Below are positions 1 to 5,339 of a stretch of DNA of 5,339 nucleotides, piece after piece. The notes beneath the pieces are model-generated. The model had not been told where the DNA came from. It made no database searches and worked only from the letters and a program-made list of their open reading frames with translations. How positions within the stretch are numbered: the stretch's first letter is position 1; every line of letters starts with the position of its first letter. Source of the stretch: Flavobacteriales bacterium (lineage in GTDB: Bacteria; Bacteroidota; Bacteroidia; Flavobacteriales_D; Sanyastnellaceae); NCBI GenBank assembly GCA_015663855.1, contig DQRJ01000095.1:1-5339 (forward strand), read 5' to 3'. The position numbers were made by a program, and so were the translations under genes.

Positions 1-534
1 TACTTGCCAGTGGTGTCGCCTTCAAGTGAAGGAAACACGACCGACCCTTACTACTACGTTTACGGTTACGAGGGTACTGATGTAATCACAGCACAAGCAC
101 AAGCGACCTACTCTACTTATGGGGTGCTCTACAATTGGCCCGCTGTTATGGAGCCGGGTATCTGCCCTAGTGGCTGGCATATTCCTACCGACCTAGAATG
201 GCAGACCATGGAAATGGCTTTAGGGATGTCCGCTTTAGATGCCTCTAGTACAGGCTGGAGGGGAACTGATCAGGGTTCTCAAATGAAATCCACCATGGGC
301 TGGAATAATGGCGGAAACGGCTCTAATTCGAGTGGCTTCACGGGCCTTCCAGGCGGCTACCGCGACTCCGGTGGGTTCGGCAGCGATGGAGACGACGGCT
401 ACTGGTGGCCGGCTTCAGAGGCCGGTTCCTACTCATGGGTACGTAGACTGGACGACTACTTCGACAATGTTTACCGATTAAATTACAGTTTCAATCGTTA
501 CTTCGGCTTCTCAGCTCGTTGCGTCCGGGATTAA
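1..534 (+). CDS. FISUMP-domain surface protein, 5'-truncated by window edge
   Basis: This is the C-terminal 177 residues of a FISUMP-domain protein (Fibrobacter succinogenes major paralogous domain, TIGR02145-like). The frame is open from base 1, and the first codons (Y-L-P-V-V) align with YLPEV inside the domain of the next gene, so the N-terminus, any signal peptide and the first part of the domain lie outside the window. An apparent TTG start at base 4 is an artefact of the edge. Visible family marks are DPYYYVYGY, YGVLYNWPAVM, CPSGWHIPTDLEW, GFTGLPGGYR, GYWWPASE and the terminal GFSARCVRD. FISUMP proteins are usually exported and occur as large paralog families; their fold is thought to resemble C-type-lectin-like display domains, and individual functions are mostly unknown. 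A second FISUMP gene follows 89 bp downstream on the same strand. The last ~61 codons are GC-rich (about 68% in 361-420) and highly variable relative to the neighbour, while nearly identical at third codon positions (see findings). Family assignment is strong; function is unknown. Confidence 0.85.
   Translation, partial: YLPVVSPSSEGNTTDPYYYVYGYEGTDVITAQAQATYSTYGVLYNWPAVMEPGICPSGWHIPTDLEWQTMEMALGMSALDASSTGWRGTDQGSQMKSTMGWNNGGNGSNSSGFTGLPGGYRDSGGFGSDGDDGYWWPASEAGSYSWVRRLDDYFDNVYRLNYSFNRYFGFSARCVRD
349..534 (+). repeat. Variable-repeat-like 3' segment of FISUMP gene 1
   Basis: This is the 3' 62 codons (including stop) of the first FISUMP gene, starting at the P-G-G motif. It aligns without gaps to the second gene for about 42 codons from base 352, then with a two-codon length difference, then identically for the last 21 nt (514-534). 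Differences fall at first and second codon positions, while third positions are almost all kept. Many variable codons are NNC or NNT (TAC, CGC, GAC, AGC, TTC, AAT). This matches the form of a variable repeat in a diversity-generating retroelement target, but no template or reverse transcriptase is present here, so the call is inferential. Confidence 0.5.
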
Positions 535-623
535 TCACTGAAAGAACTTGTGCTCAGCTATCCTCTTAGCTCTTAATTAGTAGAGTATAGGAGGGTAGGT
601 ATAAGTTTCCGATATTTGATGGT
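535..623 (+). other. Intergenic spacer between tandem FISUMP genes
   Basis: This 89-bp spacer is AT-rich. It holds a weak inverted repeat (AGCTA at 556-560, TAGCT at 567-571, 6-nt loop) and an AGGAGG at 589-594 that lies about 30 nt before the ATG, too far for a normal ribosome site. GATATTTG at 611-618 resembles the Bacteroidota -7 box but is too close to the start codon to be a convincing promoter. No terminator is seen, so co-transcription of the two genes is possible. Confidence 0.3.
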
Positions 624-1385
624 ATGAGAAACTTAATACCAATATTATTAGCAGTTGTTGTTCTTAGCTCTGGATGTGACCCAGAAGGATACAGTTGTAA
701 TTCAGAAGGATGTTATGAAGACGATAATAGCCCTCAATATCAGACATTAGAGGATTGCCTAAGTGTATGTGATGAAATAACTCCTACACCAGGTAGTTGT
801 GGAGCGCCCGTTTTACACGATGGATATGCATACTCTACAGTCCAAATCGGCGACCAGTGTTGGTTCTCAGAAAATTGTCGTTATCTCCCAGAGGTTTCAC
901 TAACAGGCCCCATTTCCACTTCCGACCCCTACTACTACGTATACAATTACCAATTTACGGATTTAGGAGCAGCTTTGGCGACATCAAACTACGACACCTA
1001 TGGAGTCCTTTATAATTGGCCTGCTGTTATGACTGAGGCCATTTGTCCAAGCGGTTGGCATATCCCATCAGATGAGGAGTTCACTCAATTGACTGACTTC
1101 TTAGGCGGAGAGGGTATAGCAGGAGGTAAGATGAAAGAAGCTGGTTATGACCACTGGTCTTCGCCTAATACAGGAGCTACCAATTCAAGTGGTTGGACAG
1201 GTTTGCCAGGCGGCCTCTCCTCCTCCGGTGGGTTCAGCAACAGTGGAAACTCCGGCTTCTGGTGGTCGGCGTCGGAGTCCGGTTCCGGCTCATGGATACG
1301 TATACTGGATCTCAGCAACGACATTGTTGTCCGTTACAGCAGCCTTCGGAGCAGCGGCTTTTCTGCTCGTTGCGTCCGGGATTAA
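624..1385 (+). CDS. FISUMP-domain predicted lipoprotein with Cys-rich N-terminal segment
   Basis: This is a complete 253-aa protein. Residues 1-17 form a lipoprotein-like signal peptide (MRN, then a hydrophobic run) ending in L-S-S-G-C. Cys18 would be the lipidated residue, although serine at -3 is less typical than leucine. Residues 19-51 form a short Cys-rich module (C25, C30, C45, C49) with the pattern YQTLEDCLSVC; a T-P-x-P linker leads to the FISUMP domain at about 62-253. Domain marks are VQIGDQCWFSENCRYLP, DPYYYVYNY, YGVLYNWPAVM, CPSGWHIPSDEEF, GWTGLPGG, FWWSASES and terminal GFSARCVRD. The predicted location is the outer membrane, anchored by lipid, with the C-terminal domain displayed. 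The ATG at 624 is chosen because the signal peptide starts there; ATG at 619 stops after two codons, and AGGAGG at 589-594 is too far upstream to act as its ribosome site. GC rises from about 40% (661-720) to 62% (1201-1260), marking the C-terminal segment as a separate cassette. Ligand or partner is unknown. Confidence 0.88.
   Translation: MRNLIPILLAVVVLSSGCDPEGYSCNSEGCYEDDNSPQYQTLEDCLSVCDEITPTPGSCGAPVLHDGYAYSTVQIGDQCWFSENCRYLPEVSLTGPISTSDPYYYVYNYQFTDLGAALATSNYDTYGVLYNWPAVMTEAICPSGWHIPSDEEFTQLTDFLGGEGIAGGKMKEAGYDHWSSPNTGATNSSGWTGLPGGLSSSGGFSNSGNSGFWWSASESGSGSWIRILDLSNDIVVRYSSLRSSGFSARCVRD
1206..1385 (+). repeat. Variable-repeat-like 3' segment of FISUMP gene 2
   Basis: This is the counterpart of 349-534, covering residues 195-253 plus stop. 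Variable codons include CTC, TCC, AGC, AAC, TTC, GGC and GTC, at sites where gene 1 has other NNC codons. The segment begins at CCA-GGC-GGC, exactly where third-position divergence stops: 7 of the 10 codons ending at that CCA differ in the third base, against 4 of the next 42. The terminal 21 nt (1365-1385) are identical to 514-534. About 15 bp after the stop lies a hairpin element. The retroelement interpretation is inference. Confidence 0.5.
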
Positions 1386-1399
1386 AATTTTAAATTATA

Positions 1400-1454
1400 G
1401 CGACGAAGTCGCGCGATGGCAAATCACGAGCCGTGCGTGAGCGCGGGGAGTGAT
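1400..1454. repeat. Two-hairpin inverted-repeat element between convergent genes
   Basis: The first hairpin is GCGAC (1400-1404), loop GAA, GTCGC (1408-1412). The second has an outer stem ATCAC (1423-1427) with GTGAT (1450-1454), a 3x3 internal loop (GAG / GGA), an inner 6-bp stem CCGTGC (1431-1436) with GCGCGG (1441-1446, one G-U pair) and a GTGA tetraloop of the GNRA type. It fills most of the 72-bp gap between the stops of the FISUMP gene and mnmE. In the mnmE direction the first hairpin is followed by an AT-rich tract (TATAATTTAAAATTTT), so it could help terminate mnmE. Other readings are a REP-like dispersed repeat or a structured site associated with the adjacent variable segment. The pairing is seen directly; the role is unknown. 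Confidence 0.55.
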
Positions 1455-1457
1455 GGG

Positions 1458-2834
1458 TTACTTTCCGATACAGAAATGCGAGAAGATATGACCTAGGATG
1501 TCGTCTGCATGGACGGCGCCAGTGATGGAGCCGAGGTGGTGTAGGGATTCCCGTACGTCTATGGCGACAAGATCGGAGGGGAGGTCCGTTGCAAGGCCGG
1601 ACTTTACAGCGAGGAGGGAAGTGCGAGCTAGTGTGAGGGCCTCGAAGTGGCGAGCGTTCGTAACCACTAGCGAGGATGTCGTCGCTTCTAGGCCGTGAGA
1701 GGAGGAGAGGAGCGATCGGAGTGCGGGGATGCCTTCGCTAGTGGTGGCTGAGATTTCCAAGGTCGAAGTTGCCGCGTTTATGCTAGGAAATGGTGAAGCA
1801 GATGAGTTTAAGTCGCTTTTAGTCCAAACCGCGATTACTTTAACTTCACTCGGGAAGTCCAGCTCGGAGATAGATTTCTGTGCAGAAGATTCATCTTCTA
1901 TCGAAGAGTCGAGAAGGTAAAGGACAGAATGAGCGGTGCTTGCTTTATCAAGTGCTCGGCGGATTCCCTCAGACTCTATAGAGTCGGAAGTTTCTCGAAG
2001 CCCTGCTGTATCTATGAAACGAAATAGAGTGCCGTCGATAACGCAAGTATCTTCGATAATGTCGCGTGTCGTCCCTGCGATATCTGAAACGATGGCTTTA
2101 TCGTCTCCGAGGAGGGCGTTAAGTAGAGTCGATTTTCCTGCGTTTGGTGCTCCGAGGATGGCGACAGGGACTCCCGATTTTATCGCATTTCCAGCTCGAA
2201 ACGAGTCGGCAAGAGAGCCCACTCGAGAAAGCAAATCGTCAAGAAGAACATTGAACCTCGCTCTATCTGCGAACTCAACATCCTCTTCCGAAAAATCAAG
2301 TTCAAGCTCAAGGAGTCCGGCAAACCCGATAAGTGACTCGCGCAAAGCTCCAATTTCGCGAGAAAACCCGCCTCGCAATCCTTCAATAGCTAGTCTATGT
2401 GCTCCACTATGTTCCGAAGCTATAAGGTCGGCAACCGCTTCCGCCTGCGAAAGATCGAGTCGCCCATTTAAAAAGGCGCGCTGCGTAAACTCGCCCGGTC
2501 CGGCATGGCGACACCCTGCGAGCATAAGAAGTCGAACTACTTCCGCCTGAACATAAGTCGAGCCGTGTAGATTAAACTCCACCGTATCCTCTCCGGTGTA
2601 GGAGCGAGGACCGCAGAGAACTAAAGCTAGCCCTTCGTCAATCATCTCCCCAGTTTCCGATAAAATCCGTCCGAACACTACGCTCCTATCTGAATCTGAA
2701 CTTAAAACCTTCGAAAAAATCGCAGACGAAAACCCCAACGCTTCCGGGCCACTTACCCTCACCACAGCAATTCCTCCCACTCCCGGAGCGGTTGATATTG
2801 CGACTATTGTTGAGCCATCTAAGGCGCTGGGCAT
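1458..2834 (-). CDS. mnmE: tRNA uridine-5-carboxymethylaminomethyl(34) synthesis GTPase MnmE
   Basis: MnmE acts with MnmG (GidA) in the cytoplasm to install the carboxymethylaminomethyl group on wobble U34 of several tRNAs, using a folate one-carbon unit and GTP hydrolysis. Numbering from the ATG at 2834 (458 aa, normal family length): N-terminal folate-binding domain with STIVAISTAPGVGGIAVVRVSG (8-29, allowing for the preceding G), helical domain, then an inserted G domain. G-domain motifs are P-loop GAPNAGKST (228-236), AGTTRD (253-258), DTAGLR (275-280) and TKSD (338-341). The C-terminus is the invariant F-C-I-G-K (454-458), whose cysteine is needed for modification. An in-frame GTG at 2846 would add four residues (MKNT); the ATG is preferred, and no clear Shine-Dalgarno decides it. 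The gene is divergent from sucD and convergent with the FISUMP gene. All expected motifs are intact. It is a single-gene unit as far as visible. Confidence 0.97.
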   Translation of the reverse strand: MPSALDGSTIVAISTAPGVGGIAVVRVSGPEALGFSSAIFSKVLSSDSDRSVVFGRILSETGEMIDEGLALVLCGPRSYTGEDTVEFNLHGSTYVQAEVVRLLMLAGCRHAGPGEFTQRAFLNGRLDLSQAEAVADLIASEHSGAHRLAIEGLRGGFSREIGALRESLIGFAGLLELELDFSEEDVEFADRARFNVLLDDLLSRVGSLADSFRAGNAIKSGVPVAILGAPNAGKSTLLNALLGDDKAIVSDIAGTTRDIIEDTCVIDGTLFRFIDTAGLRETSDSIESEGIRRALDKASTAHSVLYLLDSSIEDESSAQKSISELDFPSEVKVIAVWTKSDLNSSASPFPSINAATSTLEISATTSEGIPALRSLLSSSHGLEATTSSLVVTNARHFEALTLARTSLLAVKSGLATDLPSDLVAIDVRESLHHLGSITGAVHADDILGHIFSHFCIGK

Positions 2835-2977
2835 AGTGTTTTTCACGTGTGTGTTTTTACTAAGTAACGAGACAACTTCATTTACAAGTGCAAAAGTGGG
2901 GTAAAAAGGGGGAGGAAAGAGGTGGTTTGGTCTAAATTTGCGGCGCGTTACACACCAGAAATAAACATCGGCATCTA
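2835..2977. promoter_or_regulatory. Divergent mnmE / sucD intergenic region
   Basis: This 143-bp region must hold promoters for mnmE (leftward) and sucD (rightward). For sucD, TAAATTTG at 2933-2940 is an exact match to the Bacteroidota -7 consensus TAnnTTTG and would give a leader of roughly 30 nt; no TTG -33 box is seen at the usual spacing. Upstream of it is a purine-rich run with GGGG (2898-2901) and GGGGG (2908-2912). No convincing mnmE promoter could be picked out on the minus strand. Confidence 0.4.
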
Positions 2978-3847
2978 ATGAGCGTTCTTGTAAATAAAGA
3001 TTCTAAGATTATCGTCCAAGGTTTTACGGGTGGAGAGGGTACTTTTCACGCAGGCCAAATGATTGATTACGGCACTAACGTAGTCGGCGGAGTTACTCCT
3101 GGGAAAGGCGGTCAAACTCATCTCGGGAAACCCGTTTTCAATACGGTTCAAGATGCGGTTCAAGAGACTGGAGCTGATGTGAGCATCCTTTTCGTTCCTC
3201 CCGCTTTCGCAGCTGATGCGATTATGGAGGCAGCGGACGGTGGCATCAAAGTCATTATTTGCATCACCGAAGGTATCCCAGTTGCGGATATGGTGGGCGT
3301 AAAGCAATACATCGATCAACGTGATTGCACGCTTATCGGCCCTAACTGTCCTGGCGTTATGACGGCTGGCGAGGCGAAGGTGGGCATCATGCCTGGTTTC
3401 ATATTCGAGCCCGGCAAGGTGGGCATCGTGTCGAAGTCCGGCACCCTCACCTATGAAGCGGTGGATCAGTGCACTAAGGCAGGTTTAGGCCAAACCACAG
3501 CTATCGGCATCGGCGGCGACCCTATCATAGGCACCACGACTCTTGACGCTGTCAAGTTACTTATGGCGGACGACGATACTAAGGGAATTGTGATGATAGG
3601 CGAGATCGGGGGAGACCTTGAAGTAAACGCCGCTCGCTGGATTAAAGAACACGGCACGAAGCCAGTAGTAGGCTTCATCGCGGGAGTTACCGCTCCTAAA
3701 GGCCGCACGATGGGTCATGCCGGAGCTATCGTGTCCGGAGAGGACGAGACTGCCGAAGCGAAGAAGCGCGTCATGAGCGAGTGCGGAATCCACGTCGTGG
3801 ATAGCCCAGCTCATATCGGCTCTAAAATGGCCGAGCTACTAGGGTAG
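2978..3847 (+). CDS. sucD: Succinate--CoA ligase (succinyl-CoA synthetase) alpha subunit
   Basis: SucD is the CoA-binding, phosphohistidine-carrying subunit of the TCA-cycle enzyme that converts succinyl-CoA, NDP and phosphate to succinate, CoA and NTP; it works with the beta subunit SucC in the cytoplasm. The 289-aa length is normal. Motifs in order: CoA-binding Rossmann part with GFTGGEGTFH (15-24) and TPGKGGQTH (40-48); PPAFAADAI (74-82); ITEGIP (96-101); GPNCPG (121-126); GIVSKSGTLTYEA (149-161); and GHAGAI (246-251), where His247 is the expected phosphorylated active-site residue. The ATG start gives the family-typical MSVLVNKDSKIIVQG. No sucC lies beside it: the next gene is convergent, so sucD appears to be transcribed alone and SucC must be encoded elsewhere. 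Nothing is odd in the sequence. Confidence 0.97.
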   Translation: MSVLVNKDSKIIVQGFTGGEGTFHAGQMIDYGTNVVGGVTPGKGGQTHLGKPVFNTVQDAVQETGADVSILFVPPAFAADAIMEAADGGIKVIICITEGIPVADMVGVKQYIDQRDCTLIGPNCPGVMTAGEAKVGIMPGFIFEPGKVGIVSKSGTLTYEAVDQCTKAGLGQTTAIGIGGDPIIGTTTLDAVKLLMADDDTKGIVMIGEIGGDLEVNAARWIKEHGTKPVVGFIAGVTAPKGRTMGHAGAIVSGEDETAEAKKRVMSECGIHVVDSPAHIGSKMAELLG

Positions 3848-3964
3848 TACTTTTAGACATCTTGGGAGACATCAGTTTTCGTTCTCGCTAGCGTTTACGT
3901 CCCCATTTTCGCTATCTCCTCATCCAACAAAGGCCGCCCCTTCCTGCACGTGATGTTGTAAGTT
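3848..3964. other. Convergent sucD / deoxynucleoside kinase gap
   Basis: This 117-bp gap separates two converging stop codons. It contains a short palindrome CGCTAGCG (3886-3893) and a repeated GACATC (3856-3861, 3868-3873), but no stem followed by a T-run that would make a convincing intrinsic terminator on either strand. No small ORF with support was found. Confidence 0.3.
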
Positions 3965-4600
3965 TTATGGCTTTATCTCGTAAACGCCCGGTTTGCGAGG
4001 GGTAAGGACGCAAGTTAGTATTCGTTCGTAATCTTCTTTGTTAGAAACGAAGTCGAGGTCGGAGGTGTCGATCAAAAGAACGCGAGAACCTCTATGATGT
4101 TTGTAATATGATTTATATCCCTTCTCGATTTTTTCGAGATAACCCTTCGGAAGGTCTTGCTCATAACTACGACCTCTCGCTTTAATCTGCTCCTTCACCA
4201 TTTCAAGGCCTGGGTTGAGGATGGCGACGACTTCGGGCGAAGGGATTTGGTCTGACATAAGCTTAAACATAGTGCGGAACAAAGCGTACTCGTTAGACGG
4301 CAAATTCGCCTTAGCAAAGATGAGCGATTTCGCAAAGTTGTAATCAGAAATCACGTGCTGACGGAAGAGGTTTCGACTGCCGAGCGCCTCGCCTAACTGC
4401 TTGAACCTGTCGGCTACGAACGCAAGCTCTACTGAGAAAGCATGGCTGTCGGGATCTTCGTAAAACCGTTCCAAGAAAGGGTTTTCAGCGAATCGTTCCA
4501 GGATTAGATTACTGCCTGTACTCTCCGCCATCTGCTTGCTGAAAGTGGTCTTCCCAGCACCGATATTCCCCTCAATCGCTATGTATGCATATGGACCCAT
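3965..4600 (-). CDS. Deoxynucleoside kinase (dNK/dGK family)
   Basis: This 211-aa cytoplasmic kinase belongs to the deoxyadenosine/deoxyguanosine/deoxycytidine kinase family, which phosphorylates salvaged deoxynucleosides to 5'-monophosphates using NTP. Visible motifs: P-loop GNIGAGKT (11-18) right after the first beta strand (YIAIE); ENPFLERFYEDP (39-50); ADRF (63-66); ISDYNFAKSLIFAK (84-97), the position of the family's D/ERS-type motif; and the LID-like KARGRSYEQ (140-148) with Arg142 and Arg144 placed to contact phosphates. Length and motif order fit the family. The base specificity cannot be read from sequence alone, so no gene symbol is given. It starts 2 bp after the folK stop on the same strand, so translation is probably coupled and both come from one message. 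This folK-kinase pairing is common in Bacteroidota. Confidence 0.92.
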   Translation of the reverse strand: MGPYAYIAIEGNIGAGKTTFSKQMAESTGSNLILERFAENPFLERFYEDPDSHAFSVELAFVADRFKQLGEALGSRNLFRQHVISDYNFAKSLIFAKANLPSNEYALFRTMFKLMSDQIPSPEVVAILNPGLEMVKEQIKARGRSYEQDLPKGYLEKIEKGYKSYYKHHRGSRVLLIDTSDLDFVSNKEDYERILTCVLTPRKPGVYEIKP

Positions 4601-4602
4601 CT

Positions 4603-5112
4603 CTAAAATAATCTTACTTCTGGTTTTTTAGGACAAACTTCTAACGCCTCACCCACACTGATCTTTATACCGGGGATTTTCATCTCTGAATCTAAATCCG
4701 AGAGGGGCTTTAATACGAATCTACGCTCTAACATTCTCGGATGGGGTACTTCAAGTTCTAGAGTTTTCAAGATTGTATCGCCGTCGAGTAGAATATCCAA
4801 GTCGAGAGTTCTATCAGAATACCCTTTCGACTCACCACGTTTTCTACCACAACCTTTTTCTACTTCTAGTAACAACCGAAGCAAATCCTCAAGCTCTAGA
4901 TCAGTATCTATAGCCACCACAAGATTTAGAAAAGCGGGAGTTCCTTCGGGCATTCCCCACGCCTGGGTTTCGTAAATAGGCGCTTCGGTAAGCGATTTAA
5001 TCGACTTCAGCTCGACTAATTCTCTCTCTAGCAAAGCTATACCTTCCTCTAAAATGGCCTTTCTATCACCCAAATTCGATCCCACACCGATATATACTGT
5101 CCTAAATCGCAT
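4603..5112 (-). CDS. folK: 2-amino-4-hydroxy-6-hydroxymethyldihydropteridine diphosphokinase (HPPK)
   Basis: FolK transfers pyrophosphate from ATP to 6-hydroxymethyl-7,8-dihydropterin, the step before dihydropteroate synthase in folate synthesis. The 169-aa protein has the HPPK layout: YIGVGSNLGDR at 7-17; PIYETQAWG at 45-53, the first mobile loop region; FLN at 61-63; E-V-E-K-x-x-GR at 83-90; the signature DRTLDLDILL at 100-109, in which Asp104 and Asp106 are the expected metal ligands; and VPHPRMLERRFVL at 122-134. The ATG at 5112 places the first strand at the normal distance. It is the first gene of a two-gene operon with the deoxynucleoside kinase, and is divergent from the probable sppA across 42 bp. 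The extension after the HPR block (about 35 residues) is within family range. Confidence 0.96.
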   Translation of the reverse strand: MRFRTVYIGVGSNLGDRKAILEEGIALLERELVELKSIKSLTEAPIYETQAWGMPEGTPAFLNLVVAIDTDLELEDLLRLLLEVEKGCGRKRGESKGYSDRTLDLDILLDGDTILKTLELEVPHPRMLERRFVLKPLSDLDSEMKIPGIKISVGEALEVCPKKPEVRLF

Positions 5113-5154
5113 TTTTTATCAATTCAGGCCAATTTACATTCGTATTATTGTAGA
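5113..5154. promoter_or_regulatory. 42-bp divergent folK / sppA promoter region
   Basis: The two start codons are separated by only 42 bp, so both promoters must be compact or reach into the opposite gene. On the folK strand TAAATTGG (complement of 5130-5137) matches TAnnTTTG with one mismatch. On the + strand TATTATTG (5143-5150) also has one mismatch but lies only 4 bp before the ATG. Either box is weak evidence, and no -33 box is clear. Confidence 0.25.
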
Positions 5155-5339
5155 ATGAACTTTCTTAAAAATATTGCGAGCTCGACTATCGGCTCAATCC
5201 TCGGAATGTTAATCGCAGGAACTATCCTCATATTCATTTTCGTAGGTGTTTTAATAGGCGGCCTCTTCGGGGCGATTTCTGAACTCGAGGATAGGGACTC
5301 TGAAATGTACTCTGGCGACGCCAACGTTATCGTTATGAA
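5155..5339 (+). CDS. sppA: N-terminus of probable signal peptide peptidase SppA (3'-truncated)
   Basis: The frame opens with an ATG at 5155 (M-N-F-L-K-N-I) and runs off the window after 61 complete codons, so it is partial. Residues about 12-41 form one strong hydrophobic membrane segment rich in Ile, Leu, Gly and Phe, followed by a short acidic linker (SELEDRDSEM) and the start of a beta strand (ANVIVM). Bacteroidota SppA proteins begin this way: a short N-terminal anchor with FLKN-like start, then a strand of the type VLxLxL before the S49-family catalytic domains. SppA is a membrane-bound serine protease that degrades leftover signal peptides. The position divergent from folK agrees with a recurrent Bacteroidota gene order. 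No catalytic residue is within the window, so the call rests on the N-terminus and context; another single-pass membrane protein cannot be excluded. Confidence 0.65.
   Translation, partial: MNFLKNIASSTIGSILGMLIAGTILIFIFVGVLIGGLFGAISELEDRDSEMYSGDANVIVM

Noticed and set aside
4..6. TTG as the true start of the first FISUMP gene
   Set aside because: The reading frame is open to base 1 and the residues align with the middle of the FISUMP domain of the neighbour, so the gene begins upstream of the window.
589..594. AGGAGG as the ribosome binding site of the FISUMP lipoprotein gene
   Set aside because: It is about 30 nt before the ATG at 624, and no usable start codon lies at a proper distance from it.
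797..1440. Several + strand open frames overlapping the FISUMP lipoprotein gene
   Set aside because: They are out-of-frame shadows of a well supported gene; no ribosome site or domain supports them.
2180..2386. A second minus-strand open frame of 68 codons within mnmE
   Set aside because: It is out of frame inside the conserved coding sequence and has no recognisable motif.
1936..2550. Long open frame of about 204 codons on the + strand within mnmE
   Set aside because: It lies antisense to an intact mnmE with all GTPase motifs, its translation is Ser/Arg-rich without recognisable domains, and it is explained by the codon pattern of the real gene.
2898..2930. G-rich run before sucD as a possible G-quadruplex
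   Set aside because: Only two tracts of three or more G occur (2898-2901 and 2908-2912); the rest are GG, so a stable three-layer quadruplex is not supported.
2975..3814. Minus-strand open frames inside sucD
   Set aside because: They are antisense to a complete and highly conserved gene and show no family features.
3891..3987. 9-bp inverted repeat GCGTTTACG (3891-3899) and CGTAAACGC (3979-3987)
   Set aside because: The arms are about 79 nt apart, do not extend past 9 bp, and one lies inside the kinase coding end; a chance match is plausible.

Overview
The window looks like a piece of a Bacteroidota chromosome, most likely Flavobacteriales and probably aquatic. The reasons are two FISUMP (Fibrobacter succinogenes major paralogous domain) surface proteins, a Bacteroidota-type SucD, the Bacteroidota grouping of sppA with folK and a deoxynucleoside kinase, and TAnnTTTG-like promoter boxes with little Shine-Dalgarno signal. 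The genus cannot be told from this sequence. No tRNA, rRNA, CRISPR, transposase or reverse transcriptase gene is visible.

Layout. (1) 1-1385, + strand: the accessory part, with two FISUMP-domain genes in tandem. The first is cut by the window edge; the second is a complete 253-aa predicted lipoprotein. (2) 1386-1457: a short convergent gap filled by a two-hairpin inverted-repeat element. (3) 1458-2834, - strand: mnmE, a tRNA wobble-uridine modification GTPase. (4) 2835-2977: divergent promoter region. (5) 2978-3847, + strand: sucD, the succinyl-CoA synthetase alpha subunit. (6) 3848-3964: convergent gap with no clear element. (7) 3965-5112, - strand: a two-gene operon, folK then a deoxynucleoside kinase, separated by 2 bp. 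(8) 5155-5339, + strand: the start of a probable sppA, divergent from folK across 42 bp.

The core genes serve translation fidelity (mnmE), the TCA cycle (sucD), folate synthesis (folK), nucleotide salvage (deoxynucleoside kinase) and probably envelope proteolysis (sppA). They are intact and ordinary.

The notable signal is in the FISUMP pair. In a 28-codon stretch of the constant part, the two genes differ at 18 of 28 third codon positions, as expected for old paralogs. In the last ~60 codons this reverses sharply: in 42 ungapped codons only 4 third positions differ, but 29 first or second positions do, mostly in NNC/NNT codons, and 18 of those 29 have adenine in one copy. The segment ends in a 21-nt block identical in both genes. 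This is the pattern expected of variable repeats diversified by a diversity-generating retroelement (adenine-directed mutagenic retrohoming into a C-type-lectin-like display domain). The template and reverse transcriptase would have to lie elsewhere. The codon counts were made by hand and the retroelement explanation is inference.
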